From Candidatus Phyllobacterium onerii (GTDB lineage Bacteria; Pseudomonadota; Alphaproteobacteria; Rhizobiales; Rhizobiaceae): DNA of 64,000 nt. Positions 1 to 7,502 of the stretch are shown piece by piece (the first letter of the stretch is position 1; each line of letters opens with the position of its first letter). A program made the translations under genes and the position numbers. The stretch covers positions 62,001 to 126,000 of the forward strand of contig NZ_JAQMHX010000001.1 in the NCBI RefSeq assembly GCF_028331445.1. Direction: 5' to 3'. The notes below the pieces were generated by a model. That model did not search any database, was not told where the DNA came from, and saw only the letters and a program-made list of their open reading frames with translations.

Positions 1-779
1 TTAACCTCAAGGGTCTGCGCGACATAATCCGCATTTCCGTCGCTGAACCTGCGATCGGCGAAAATGGCTGGACTTTCGCCAAGGAACAAGACGCCGGGCC
101 GAAGGCGCCGCCGATCCGCTATCTGCATCAGCTCTACACCGCCAGTCAGCCTACCTATACCGGCAAAGTTTCAGTACCGGTGCTTTGGGATCGCACGGAG
201 GGTCAGATCGTCAACAACGAATCCGCTGACATCATTCGAATTTTGAATACCGCGTTCAACGGTTTGACTGGAGATCATCAGGATTTTTATCCGCAGCAGC
301 TGCGTCCCGAAATTGATAAATGGAACGAGCTTATCTACGAGAATATCAACAACGGTGTTTACCGTGCTGGTTTCGCCAAAACTCAATCGTCTTACGAAGA
401 AGCCGCGACGGCTGTCTTCAAGGCGCTGGACAAGGTTGAGGCGCATCTGGCCGACCATCGATATATCGCTGGTCACCATTTGACTGAAGCGGACTGGCGC
501 CTGTTCGTGACGCTGGTGCGCTTCGACGCTGCCTATCATGGCGCGTTCAAATGCAATCTCCGCTGTCTGAAGGATTATCACAATCTTTCCAACTATTTGC
601 GCGAGCTCTACCAGTGGCAGGATGTACGTAACACAGTGAAGATCGACCATATCAAGGCTGGTTACTACTCCATCGCGCATGTCAATCCGACCGGCATCGT
701 ACCCATCGGGCCACAAATCGACTTCGAAGGTCCCCACGATCGCGAGCGGTTATTGGGCGAGGGCATCATCCACAGTTAG
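1..779 (+). CDS. yqjG: Glutathionyl-hydroquinone reductase (GST superfamily), 5' truncated
   Basis: The reading frame is open from base 3 and ends at TAG 777-779, so the gene starts before the window; 258 residues are visible. The family (YqjG/ECM4, xi-class glutathione transferases) reduces glutathionyl-hydroquinones with glutathione in the cytoplasm. The visible part covers the end of the thioredoxin-like domain (VPVLWD, then the typical IVNNESADIIR near visible residues 60-80) and the all-helical C-terminal domain with EADWRLFVTLVRFD and YHGAFKCN. The family is usually about 320-330 residues, so roughly 65-70 are missing, including the expected catalytic Cys in the N-terminal CPW motif, which cannot be checked here. 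An ATG at 180 is internal to the domain and is not the start. The family assignment is firm; the substrate is inferred. Confidence 0.9.
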   Translation, partial: NLKGLRDIIRISVAEPAIGENGWTFAKEQDAGPKAPPIRYLHQLYTASQPTYTGKVSVPVLWDRTEGQIVNNESADIIRILNTAFNGLTGDHQDFYPQQLRPEIDKWNELIYENINNGVYRAGFAKTQSSYEEAATAVFKALDKVEAHLADHRYIAGHHLTEADWRLFVTLVRFDAAYHGAFKCNLRCLKDYHNLSNYLRELYQWQDVRNTVKIDHIKAGYYSIAHVNPTGIVPIGPQIDFEGPHDRERLLGEGIIHS

Positions 780-851
780 GATTTAACACTTCCTACCTTG
801 TCATTTATCCCCATATGTGAAAAGATTATTCACAAGAGAAGATATGGGAGG

Positions 852-1454
852 ATGACGCGTGAGATCGCAGAGGCAACATCTGCTGGCTGGGGCCTTATGG
901 CCATGACCGATTTTGCGCCCAGCATCGGTGTCTCCTCCACATATCCGAAAGACATGCCGGGAGACCATGCCGCGCTGCCCGTGTGGAACGCCGAGAACTG
1001 GTTTTATGAGGATTGGCCGGTTGGACAGAAAATCCGTTCGTTGCGCCGGACAATAGCTGAAAGCGATAGCCACCTGTTCAACATGCTGGTTACGGATATT
1101 CACCCGTATGTGCAGGACCAGATGTTTGCCGAGAGCGAGGGCATCTTCGGCAAGCGGCTTGTTGCAGGTGCTTTCGTGTTTTCCGCCGGCCTCGGGCTCG
1201 TGGCGACCAACTGCGTCAACGCCTTTTCCTATGGCTATGACAAGTTGCGTTTCATCAAGCCGGTCTTCCTGAATGACACGATCTACGCCATCCGTACCAA
1301 TCTGGATAAGCGCCCGCGCTACAAGGACTTGGGCCTGATCCGAGCGAGCTATGAAGTGTACAAGAACGAGGGTGAACTCGTTCTGTATTGCGAACATTTG
1401 CAGACCGTAAAGTACCAAAATCCCGCCGATTTCGTTGGAAAGACCGAGAAATAA
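852..1454 (+). CDS. MaoC-like hot-dog fold dehydratase
   Basis: A protein of about 200 residues with the features of MaoC/R-specific enoyl-CoA hydratases: [13 protein letters not shown] near the N-terminus and a central segment [15 protein letters not shown], where hydratases carry the hot-dog helix. Such enzymes add water to enoyl-CoA thioesters in the cytoplasm. The stop TAA (1452-1454) overlaps the ATG of the CoA-transferase gene by one base, so the two are translationally coupled. The start is uncertain: TTG 798, ATG 852 (a GGAGG lies directly against it, which is too close), ATG 897 and ATG 903 are all in frame; 852 is my compromise. Its neighbours suggest it hydrates a CoA ester made by the CoA-transferase, but the substrate cannot be read from sequence. 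Confidence 0.8.
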   Translation: MTREIAEATSAGWGLMAMTDFAPSIGVSSTYPKDMPGDHAALPVWNAENWFYEDWPVGQKIRSLRRTIAESDSHLFNMLVTDIHPYVQDQMFAESEGIFGKRLVAGAFVFSAGLGLVATNCVNAFSYGYDKLRFIKPVFLNDTIYAIRTNLDKRPRYKDLGLIRASYEVYKNEGELVLYCEHLQTVKYQNPADFVGKTEK

Positions 1455-2614
1455 TGACTGCTGATAATGAATTGCCGTTGGTGGGCCTGCTTGTCGTCGA
1501 TATGAGCCAGTTCCTGTCCGGGCCTTATGCTTCACTGCGCCTGATGGATCTTGGCGCTCGTGTTATCAAAATCGAGCGGCCAGATGGAGGTGACCTCTCC
1601 CGCCGTCTTTATTTGAGCGATACGGAAATTGGTGGCGACTCGACTATTTTCCATGCGATCAACCGCGCCAAGGAGAGCCTCGCGATTGACATGAAAAACG
1701 AGGCTGATCTTGCAGCTTTGAAATCATTGCTCGCCAACGCCGATGTGCTGATCCAGAATTTCCGCCCCGGTGTCATCCAGCGCCTTGGTCTCGACTACGA
1801 GACGGTGAGGGCGATCAACCCGCGTCTCGTCTATGCCAGCATTTCAGGCTATGGCGATGAAGGTCCGTGGGTTTCTCGCCCGGGCCAGGATCTGTTGGCG
1901 CAGTCTCGTTCTGGTTTGATGTGGTTGAACGGCGACGAGAGCCAAGGGCCAGTGCCATTTGGACTGGCGGTAGGCGATATGCTGGCGGGCGCGGCAATCG
2001 TGCAGGGCATTCTCGCCTGTCTTGTCAGGCGCGGCATCACTGGCAAGGGCAGCCACATCGAGACAAGCTTGATGGAATCGCTCATCGACTTCCAGTTCGA
2101 AGTTTTGACCACACATTTGAACGATGGCCGGCGCCTGCCAAAACGTTCGGATTTCCGTAGTGCCCATGCCTATCTTTCCGCCCCCTACGGCGTCTACCAC
2201 ACGAAGGACAGCTATCTGGCGCTCGCGATGACCCCGCTACCTAAATTGGCAGACCTTCTCTCGCTCGATGATCTGGCGCCCTACCGCGACCGCCCGGCTA
2301 CATGGTTCACGGCGCGCGACGACATCAAACGCATTATCGCTGCCCGACTCGAAACCGAGACCACCGATCATTGGCTCGCCATTCTCGAACCGGCCGATAT
2401 CTGGTGCGCCAAGGTGTTGAATTGGGAGGAGCTTCTGGAAAGTGAAGGCTTCAAGGTTCTCGACATGTTGCAGACCGTGGAGCGCGACGACAATGTTTCG
2501 ATCCTCACCACGCGCTCGCCAATTCGGGTAAACGGGCTCCGCGCGAAGTTTGATCGGGCCGCACCGCGCATCGGCGAACATAGCGAGGCGATCCGCAAGG
2601 AGTTTGGGCTGTGA
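1454..2614 (+). CDS. Family III CoA-transferase (CaiB/BaiF type)
   Basis: This 386-residue protein has the family III CoA-transferase pattern: an N-terminal Rossmann part with QFLSGPYASLRLMDLGARVIKIERP, then NRAKESLAIDM, NFRPGVIQRLGLDYE and SISGYGDEGPW. Asp175 in AVGDMLAGAA aligns by motif with the aspartate that forms the acyl anhydride in formyl-CoA transferase. Members move CoA between carboxylic acids (formate/oxalate, carnitine, mesaconate and others). I chose ATG 1454, which overlaps the preceding TAA, over a longer frame from 1388 that runs into the MaoC gene. The 3' end overlaps the GTG of the next gene as GTGA. The three genes form one operon; the actual acid is unknown. Confidence 0.9.
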   Translation: MTADNELPLVGLLVVDMSQFLSGPYASLRLMDLGARVIKIERPDGGDLSRRLYLSDTEIGGDSTIFHAINRAKESLAIDMKNEADLAALKSLLANADVLIQNFRPGVIQRLGLDYETVRAINPRLVYASISGYGDEGPWVSRPGQDLLAQSRSGLMWLNGDESQGPVPFGLAVGDMLAGAAIVQGILACLVRRGITGKGSHIETSLMESLIDFQFEVLTTHLNDGRRLPKRSDFRSAHAYLSAPYGVYHTKDSYLALAMTPLPKLADLLSLDDLAPYRDRPATWFTARDDIKRIIAARLETETTDHWLAILEPADIWCAKVLNWEELLESEGFKVLDMLQTVERDDNVSILTTRSPIRVNGLRAKFDRAAPRIGEHSEAIRKEFGL

Positions 2615-3744
2615 GCGCAATCAAACTAAAAGGCATGACCTGGAGCCATCCGCGCGGCTATGACCCGATGGTTGCCTGTTCAAAACTCTGGAAAGAGAAG
2701 ACCGGCATAGACGTCGAATGGGAAAAGCGCTCACTGCAGGATTTCGAGTCCTTTCCCGTCGAGGAGCTGGCACGGGAATATGATCTTATCGTCATTGATC
2801 ATCCGCATGTCGGCCAGATTACAGCGGAACATTGTCTTGCACCGCTCGATGTGCCGGGGCGTGCGGCAGAGCTGCAAGCGCTTTCCGCCGGGAGCGTCGG
2901 GCAGTCCTACCCAAGCTACAATTGGCAGGGGAGGCAATGGGCATTTCCAATCGATACTGCGACGCAAGTTTGTGCTTGGCGGCCTGACCTGCTCGAAGAT
3001 TCCCCCGCAAACTGGGAAGAAGTAATGGGCCTGGCCAAGGCAGGCAGGGTCTTGCTGCCACTACGCCCGCCTCATTCGCTGATGACTTTTTATACGTTGA
3101 GCGGCAATCTTGGTTCACCGTGTGCAGTCCCCGGGCAACTGATTGATCTTGAAAGCGGAATACGTACTTTCGAAATGATGGCTGAAATTGCGGCGCTGAT
3201 TGATCCTGCGTGCTTCGAAATGGATCCCATTACGGTACTGGAGAGAATGGCCGAGGCCGGTTCGCACATTGCCGGTTCACCGTTGATCTATGGCTACGTT
3301 AATTATTCCATCGATGGTTTCAGGCCCAATCTCGTCGCCTTTGCTGATATTCCCGCCGCGGGAGGTGATGGTCCTGCCGGCTCGGCGCTTGGGGGGACGG
3401 GCATAGGTGTTTCGGCATTTTCAGCAAATCGCGCCGCGGCTATCGATTTCGCCTACTGGATTGCCGGAGGCGAGGTGCAACGAGGGCCGTATGCGTCAGC
3501 CGGTGGGCAACCGGCTCATGCCGACGCTTGGGAAGACGAAACTGTCAATGAGGCAACGGCAAGCTTCTACGCAGCAACGCGCAAAACGCTTGAAGCTGCC
3601 TGGGTGCGCCCACGCCATAAGGGGTACATGGCCTTTCAAGAAGCCGCTTCAGATCGGCTCAATACGGGCCTTCTGCAGCGCCACGCTGCGCGAAACGTCA
3701 TCGACGATCTGAACGCACTATTCCGACAAAGTTTTGCCGGGTAA
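2611..3744 (+). CDS. Extracellular solute-binding-like protein without a visible signal peptide
   Basis: A 377-residue protein starting at GTG 2611, which overlaps the TGA of the CoA-transferase. It resembles bacterial family 1 solute-binding proteins (GMTWSHPRGYDPMV, YDLIVIDHPHVGQI, RQWAFPIDTATQVCAWRPDLL, GGTGIGVSAFSANRAAAIDFAYWIAGGE near residues 265-290), which bind sugars or other solutes for ABC importers. The N-terminus MSAIKLKGMTW has no hydrophobic leader and no upstream in-frame extension, because it overlaps the previous gene. The product is therefore either cytoplasmic or exported in an unrecognised way. No permease or ATPase gene is nearby. Coupling to MaoC and CoA-transferase genes suggests a role in handling the same acid or CoA ester. 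Fold assignment is fairly sure, function is not. Confidence 0.75.
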   Translation: MSAIKLKGMTWSHPRGYDPMVACSKLWKEKTGIDVEWEKRSLQDFESFPVEELAREYDLIVIDHPHVGQITAEHCLAPLDVPGRAAELQALSAGSVGQSYPSYNWQGRQWAFPIDTATQVCAWRPDLLEDSPANWEEVMGLAKAGRVLLPLRPPHSLMTFYTLSGNLGSPCAVPGQLIDLESGIRTFEMMAEIAALIDPACFEMDPITVLERMAEAGSHIAGSPLIYGYVNYSIDGFRPNLVAFADIPAAGGDGPAGSALGGTGIGVSAFSANRAAAIDFAYWIAGGEVQRGPYASAGGQPAHADAWEDETVNEATASFYAATRKTLEAAWVRPRHKGYMAFQEAASDRLNTGLLQRHAARNVIDDLNALFRQSFAG

Positions 3745-3752
3745 GAGCTTTC

Positions 3753-3938
3753 TTACGAGTGCCGGCGCATTTGGCCTGCGCGTCCATATCGCCCTGGACA
3801 AATACCAGTCCCTTGCTGGCACTCAGGCGGATTGATCTGGGTTGGTTCGGGCTCGCGTGGTGTCCACGTTGCGTAGGAGCCGCACCCGGCCAAAACAAAG
3901 CTGCTGAATAATAATATGGCAGCCATCACGAATTTCAT
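3753..3938 (-). CDS. Small lipoprotein
   Basis: A 61-residue product beginning MKFVMAAILLFSSFVLAGC, which is a clear lipoprotein signal: a lysine, a hydrophobic stretch and the lipobox LAGC with Cys19. The mature part is short and polar (GSYATWTPREPEPTQ, then two further cysteines) and matches no family I recognise. ATG at 3936-3938 is preceded by a G-rich GGGGGTCGG ribosome site. A longer frame exists upstream, but it would bury the signal peptide. It is convergent with the solute-binding-like gene (9 bases between the stops). Probably lipid-anchored in an envelope membrane. Confidence 0.65.
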   Translation of the reverse strand: MKFVMAAILLFSSFVLAGCGSYATWTPREPEPTQINPPECQQGTGICPGRYGRAGQMRRHS

Positions 3939-3998
3939 TTTCCGACCCCCGTCTGCAATCTCCACTGCAAACTGATGTGCCGGAATCATCGATGAAAG

Positions 3999-4310
3999 TC
4001 AAAGTTGTGGTGGTGCTGATGCCTGGTTGTAGAGCGACTTGTCCTCCGCAAAGCGCTTCTGTTGATCGACCTCACCGCCATGGACGACCGGATGCGAGTT
4101 AATCGCGGTTATGACTGCAAGGGCCGCCAGCGAATTGACATCACGATTGCCGCGATTGAACGCGGTCATCACGGTTTCCGCGATAACTTTCGCGTCTTCC
4201 TCCGAGCTTGATTTCACCACAAGCGTCGCAGCTGCCTTGTTGTAGGCGGCTTGCATGACGTTCCAGTCATCCTGGGAGTAGATCGGCTTTGAAGGATTAT
4301 CGAAAGGCAT
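3999..4310 (-). CDS. Conserved-looking hypothetical protein, 103 aa
   Basis: A soluble, mostly helical 103-residue protein (MPFDNPSKPIYSQDDWNVMQ, then ETVMTAFNRGNRDVNSLAALAVITAIN). There is no signal peptide, no membrane segment and no motif I recognise. Codon use looks like the neighbouring genes and a GGAAAGGAAT-like purine run precedes the ATG, which supports a real gene. It lies 60 bases upstream of the small lipoprotein gene on the same strand and could be co-transcribed with it. Function unknown. Confidence 0.65.
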   Translation of the reverse strand: MPFDNPSKPIYSQDDWNVMQAAYNKAAATLVVKSSSEEDAKVIAETVMTAFNRGNRDVNSLAALAVITAINSHPVVHGGEVDQQKRFAEDKSLYNQASAPPQL

Positions 4311-4478
4311 AGGATTATTCCTTTCCCCTAGACGAAACGAACCCCGACACGGAGGAGAAAATAGCTTCGCAACTGTGGAGTTGCAAATCGAAAAGAATTT
4401 ACCGGCAGTTGAAAGGGCTTACCGCAGCGCAATATGCTTTTGACCGCTTTCAAATGTGGCAAACGGGAAATCTGGGCT

Positions 4479-5405
4479 CTAGACAGTCGGTTCTGTTTCC
4501 GATCTTTCCCTGACAGCCCGCGACAAGCGCGACCAGCGCTGGCTGAACCAGGGGGTTACCAGTGATATTTTCTCGAAGCGTTGACTGGCAAAGGATGGAT
4601 CGTGTTCCTCGAAGGTCCAGACCTTGAAATTTGTCAGTTCATGCGGTCCGAATGTGTGGATCAATGGAATATCGGCAGCATCCCGGCCACGCGCTACGAC
4701 AATCCGCCCGATGCGACGCTGATTGTGACGGGCATCGAATGTGTGCCATTTGCCGCCGAGATAGACCTCGAACCAGGCGTTGAAATCCATTGGCGCTGGA
4801 TCAGCCGGCACGCCAATATCGCCCAAATAGCCGTTCACATAGCGTGCTGGAATATTCATGCAGCGGCAGAAGGCAACGGCCAGATGCGCGAAATCCCGGC
4901 AAACGCCAACACGCTCCTCATGAGCTTGCGCTGCAGTGCGTGTCGATCTGGCAAAACCGTAGCTGAAGGTCAGTCGCTGGTTGACATAGTCAGTTATCGC
5001 CTGAACTCGCGACCAGCCGGGTTTGACGTGGCCGAAAAGACTCCACGCCAGATTGCTCAACTCGTCGGTCTCGCAATAGCGGCTCGCCGACAGATATGCC
5101 AGACATTCGGTTGGCAACTGGTCGACCCTCACCTCGGCTGCGTTATCGTCGACGGAGTCGGGGAGCCCGTCATCCTTGACGACCGCATCATACTTCAATG
5201 AGAGGTTGCCCGCAGGAGCCAGGAGGCGGATGCAGCTGTTTCCGAAAAGGTCGCGAAACGTTTCAAGCTTTGTATCCGGGGTAGCGGTTGGACCACGCTC
5301 GCATTGGACGTCTGGTATGCGTTCCGATTCGAGGTTGAGATAGGTCGTCATGGGTGTGGGCTGACTACAGCGAATTGCAATCTCGTAACCGATACGGATC
5401 AACAT
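4479..5405 (-). CDS. Transglutaminase-like (cysteine protease fold) family protein
   Basis: A 308-residue protein with an N-terminal beta-rich domain (about 1-110) and a transglutaminase-like core (about 130-270). The core Cys169 is in VGVCRDFAHLAVAFCR, and the Asp224 region is KWHTFDARHN. Where many transglutaminase-like proteins have His in an HAWxE motif, this one has Asn209 (DFNAWFEVYL), read directly from AAC. The family includes peptidases, amidases and cross-linking enzymes, often of unknown substrate. ATG 5403-5405 is chosen because AGAGG lies 8 bases upstream; ATG 5411 is in frame but only 2 bases from it. No signal peptide, so probably cytoplasmic. Family sure, activity uncertain. 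Confidence 0.85.
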   Translation of the reverse strand: MLIRIGYEIAIRCSQPTPMTTYLNLESERIPDVQCERGPTATPDTKLETFRDLFGNSCIRLLAPAGNLSLKYDAVVKDDGLPDSVDDNAAEVRVDQLPTECLAYLSASRYCETDELSNLAWSLFGHVKPGWSRVQAITDYVNQRLTFSYGFARSTRTAAQAHEERVGVCRDFAHLAVAFCRCMNIPARYVNGYLGDIGVPADPAPMDFNAWFEVYLGGKWHTFDARHNQRRIGRIVVARGRDAADIPLIHTFGPHELTNFKVWTFEEHDPSFASQRFEKISLVTPWFSQRWSRLSRAVRERSETEPTV

Positions 5406-5608
5406 AGGCATATCCTCTAAGGTTTTGAGAAGAACGCTGCGATCCGGTTCAGGTTCCCCGCCAGTAAATTTTAATGGATGCTAGGCTCGCCGTGCGATTC
5501 AGGATCTGTTGACTATAGAGCCATAGAATTTGAAACAAATGCGCCGGACGGAAGTTAAGTCCGGAAGATGTGCGGTCAGATTGTTGGCGGTGCACAGGAG
5601 TGATTGGA

Positions 5609-5806
5609 ATGGTGATGGCTGCAAAATATCCAGGTTCCCGCCCGCGCGCAGCGGACGTACTGCGAGAACAGGTCGTTCGCTCGGATTTTCGCCATGTGGC
5701 CAAAACAGCTCGCCCATCGGAAACGGACAGGAACATCCCCAAATTGCTTCAGGACCTGCTGGATCGACTCGACGAGGCGGAAAAAGCCTGGAAGAAAACT
5801 CGCTAA
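5609..5806 (+). CDS. Small hypothetical protein, 65 aa
   Basis: A basic 65-residue product (MVMAAKYPGSRPRAADVLRE at the N-terminus, LLQDLLDRLDEAEKAWKKTR at the end) with a predicted C-terminal amphipathic helix. ATG 5609 has a good GGAG eight to nine bases upstream (CACAGGAGTGATTGG); a longer frame from 5570 has none. There is no domain I recognise. The frame lies in a 700-base stretch between the transglutaminase-like gene and the oxidoreductase gene that holds no other convincing gene. Confidence 0.5.
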   Translation: MVMAAKYPGSRPRAADVLREQVVRSDFRHVAKTARPSETDRNIPKLLQDLLDRLDEAEKAWKKTR

Positions 5807-5818
5807 TCTCATTGCGCT

Positions 5819-5953
5819 CTAATTTCGGACCTGCAGGACAGTGTTTTGGTAATGCCCCACGCGTTTCGATTTCGCATGGTTGACGAAACTGCCGAAGGAC
5901 AGTGCGAAGGCGACGAAAATCACGAAAATGATGCCAAGACGCTGAACAAGCAT
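5819..5953 (-). CDS. Candidate small membrane peptide, 44 aa (competing antisense ORF)
   Basis: The minus-strand frame from ATG 5953 encodes 44 residues beginning MLVQRLGIIFVIFVAFALS, a single hydrophobic helix followed by a basic tail. The plus strand in the same codon register (5852-6013) is also open and encodes a 53-residue acidic peptide ending DIVVDLNGD. Acidic codons read backwards give hydrophobic ones, so only one of the two is likely to be real. Neither has a strong ribosome site. I cannot decide between them from sequence alone. Confidence 0.25.
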   Translation of the reverse strand: MLVQRLGIIFVIFVAFALSFGSFVNHAKSKRVGHYQNTVLQVRN

Positions 5954-6113
5954 GACAAAAATACCCCATTGGAATTTCCTGAGGATATCGTTGTCGATCT
6001 GAACGGCGACTGAACCCGGCGTTCACCTGGCACTCCAAATGATGACCTAATCCTTTACGTTGAAATGTGGCGCACAGGGTGACGCGGCGTCGTTGCTAAT
6101 CTATGCTGCAGGC

Positions 6114-7493
6114 ATGACCGAAGCTTTCGACGCGATTATCATCGGTGCAGGGCAGGCCGGGCCATCTCTGGCAGGTCGCCTCACGAACGCCGGCATGAAA
6201 GTGCTCATGGTCGAACGTAAGCTATTCGGAGGTACATGCGTCAATACGGGTTGTATGCCGACGAAGACGCTGGTCGCGAGTGCCTATGCAGCACATCTTG
6301 CCCGGCGTGGTGCTGATTTTGGCATCGAGACGGGTGGGCCGGTCCAAATCAACATGAAGCGGGTCAAGCAGCGCGCCGACACTGTGTCCTTCAATGCCCG
6401 CACCGGAGTCGAGAAATTCTTGCGTGGCATGGATGGCTGCACGGTTATGCAGGGCCACGCCCGTTTCGCCGGACCGCATGAAATCGTTATCGATGGCGCG
6501 GCCTTCACCGCACCCCGGATTTTTCTCAATGTTGGTGGCCGTGCCAATGTACCGGATATGCCTGGCGTTGACGACATCGACATCCTGACCAACACGTCCA
6601 TGCTGGGGCTCGATACGGTGCCGAAGCACCTGGTTGTCATCGGCGGCAGCTATATAGGCCTCGAGTTTGCGCAAATGTACCGCCGGTTTGGTGCCGACGT
6701 GACCATTGTCGAGAAGGGCCCGAGGCTAGTTGCGCGCGAGGACGAGGATGTATCCGAAGCGATCAAGGAAATTCTCGAGGGCGAGGGAATTGTAATTCGC
6801 CTTAATGCGAAATGCATATCGTTTAGACCTCACGCCGAGGGTGCGGAGGTCGGTGTCGATTGCACAGCCGGTTCACCAACGGTTGTCGGCTCACATGTGC
6901 TATTGGCGATCGGTCGGCGGCCCAACACCGACGATCTTGGTGCCGACAAGGCAGGCATAGAACTTGATGAGCGTGGATACATCAAAGTTGATGACCAGCT
7001 TGAGACAAACGTACCTGGCATCTGGGCAATTGGCGATTGCAACGGGCGCGGTGCCTTTACTCATACCGCCTATAATGATTTCGAGATCGTTGCGGCAAAT
7101 CTCCTTGACGGAGAGACCCGCAAAGTGGGCGATCGTATCCTCGGCTATGCGCTCTATATCGATCCGCCGCTCGGCCGGGTAGGCCTGACAGAGGCGCAGG
7201 CTCGCAAGACGGGGCGGCCATTGCTGACTTCCAAGAGGCCGATGACCCGTGTCGGTCGCGCAGTGGAAAAGGATGAGACACAAGGCTTCATGAAAGTCGT
7301 GGTGGACGCACAGACGCAAAGGATACTCGGTGCAGCCATACTGGGGATAGGCGGCGACGAGGCGATCCACGGCATTATCGACATCATGAATGTGGATGCG
7401 ACCTATCCTCAATTGAAATGGGCTGTTCCCATACATCCTACCGTCTCTGAGCTGATTCCAACGCTGCTCGGAGACCTCAAGGAAGTAGAATGA
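6114..7493 (+). CDS. FAD-dependent pyridine nucleotide-disulfide oxidoreductase (mercuric-reductase-like)
   Basis: A 459-residue flavoprotein of the lipoamide dehydrogenase/glutathione reductase family. Visible parts are the FAD site IIIGAGQAGPSLAGRL (8-23), the redox-active disulfide C42-VNTG-C47 (GGTCVNTGCMPTK), the NAD(P)-binding loop VVIGGSYIGLEFAQMYRRFG (about 175-195), the second FAD motif IWAIGDCNGRGAFTHTA, and the C-terminal interface with IHPTVSEL, whose His would be the acid-base residue. It lacks an N-terminal heavy-metal domain and the C-terminal Cys pair of true mercuric reductases, so the substrate is open. Start ATG 6114 is chosen because the nucleotide site then begins at the usual distance; 6060 is a longer alternative. 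It is cytoplasmic and convergent with emrB. Confidence 0.88.
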   Translation: MTEAFDAIIIGAGQAGPSLAGRLTNAGMKVLMVERKLFGGTCVNTGCMPTKTLVASAYAAHLARRGADFGIETGGPVQINMKRVKQRADTVSFNARTGVEKFLRGMDGCTVMQGHARFAGPHEIVIDGAAFTAPRIFLNVGGRANVPDMPGVDDIDILTNTSMLGLDTVPKHLVVIGGSYIGLEFAQMYRRFGADVTIVEKGPRLVAREDEDVSEAIKEILEGEGIVIRLNAKCISFRPHAEGAEVGVDCTAGSPTVVGSHVLLAIGRRPNTDDLGADKAGIELDERGYIKVDDQLETNVPGIWAIGDCNGRGAFTHTAYNDFEIVAANLLDGETRKVGDRILGYALYIDPPLGRVGLTEAQARKTGRPLLTSKRPMTRVGRAVEKDETQGFMKVVVDAQTQRILGAAILGIGGDEAIHGIIDIMNVDATYPQLKWAVPIHPTVSELIPTLLGDLKEVE

Positions 7494-7502
7494 TGTGCAA
7501 GC

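Noticed and set aside
801-1535. 244-codon minus-strand frame opposite the MaoC gene
   Set aside because: The plus strand has family motifs and coupled overlaps; the minus product looks like reverse-translated noise.
6114-7493. Mercuric reductase
   Set aside because: The N-terminal metal domain and C-terminal Cys pair are missing and no mer genes are near; kept as a general disulfide oxidoreductase.
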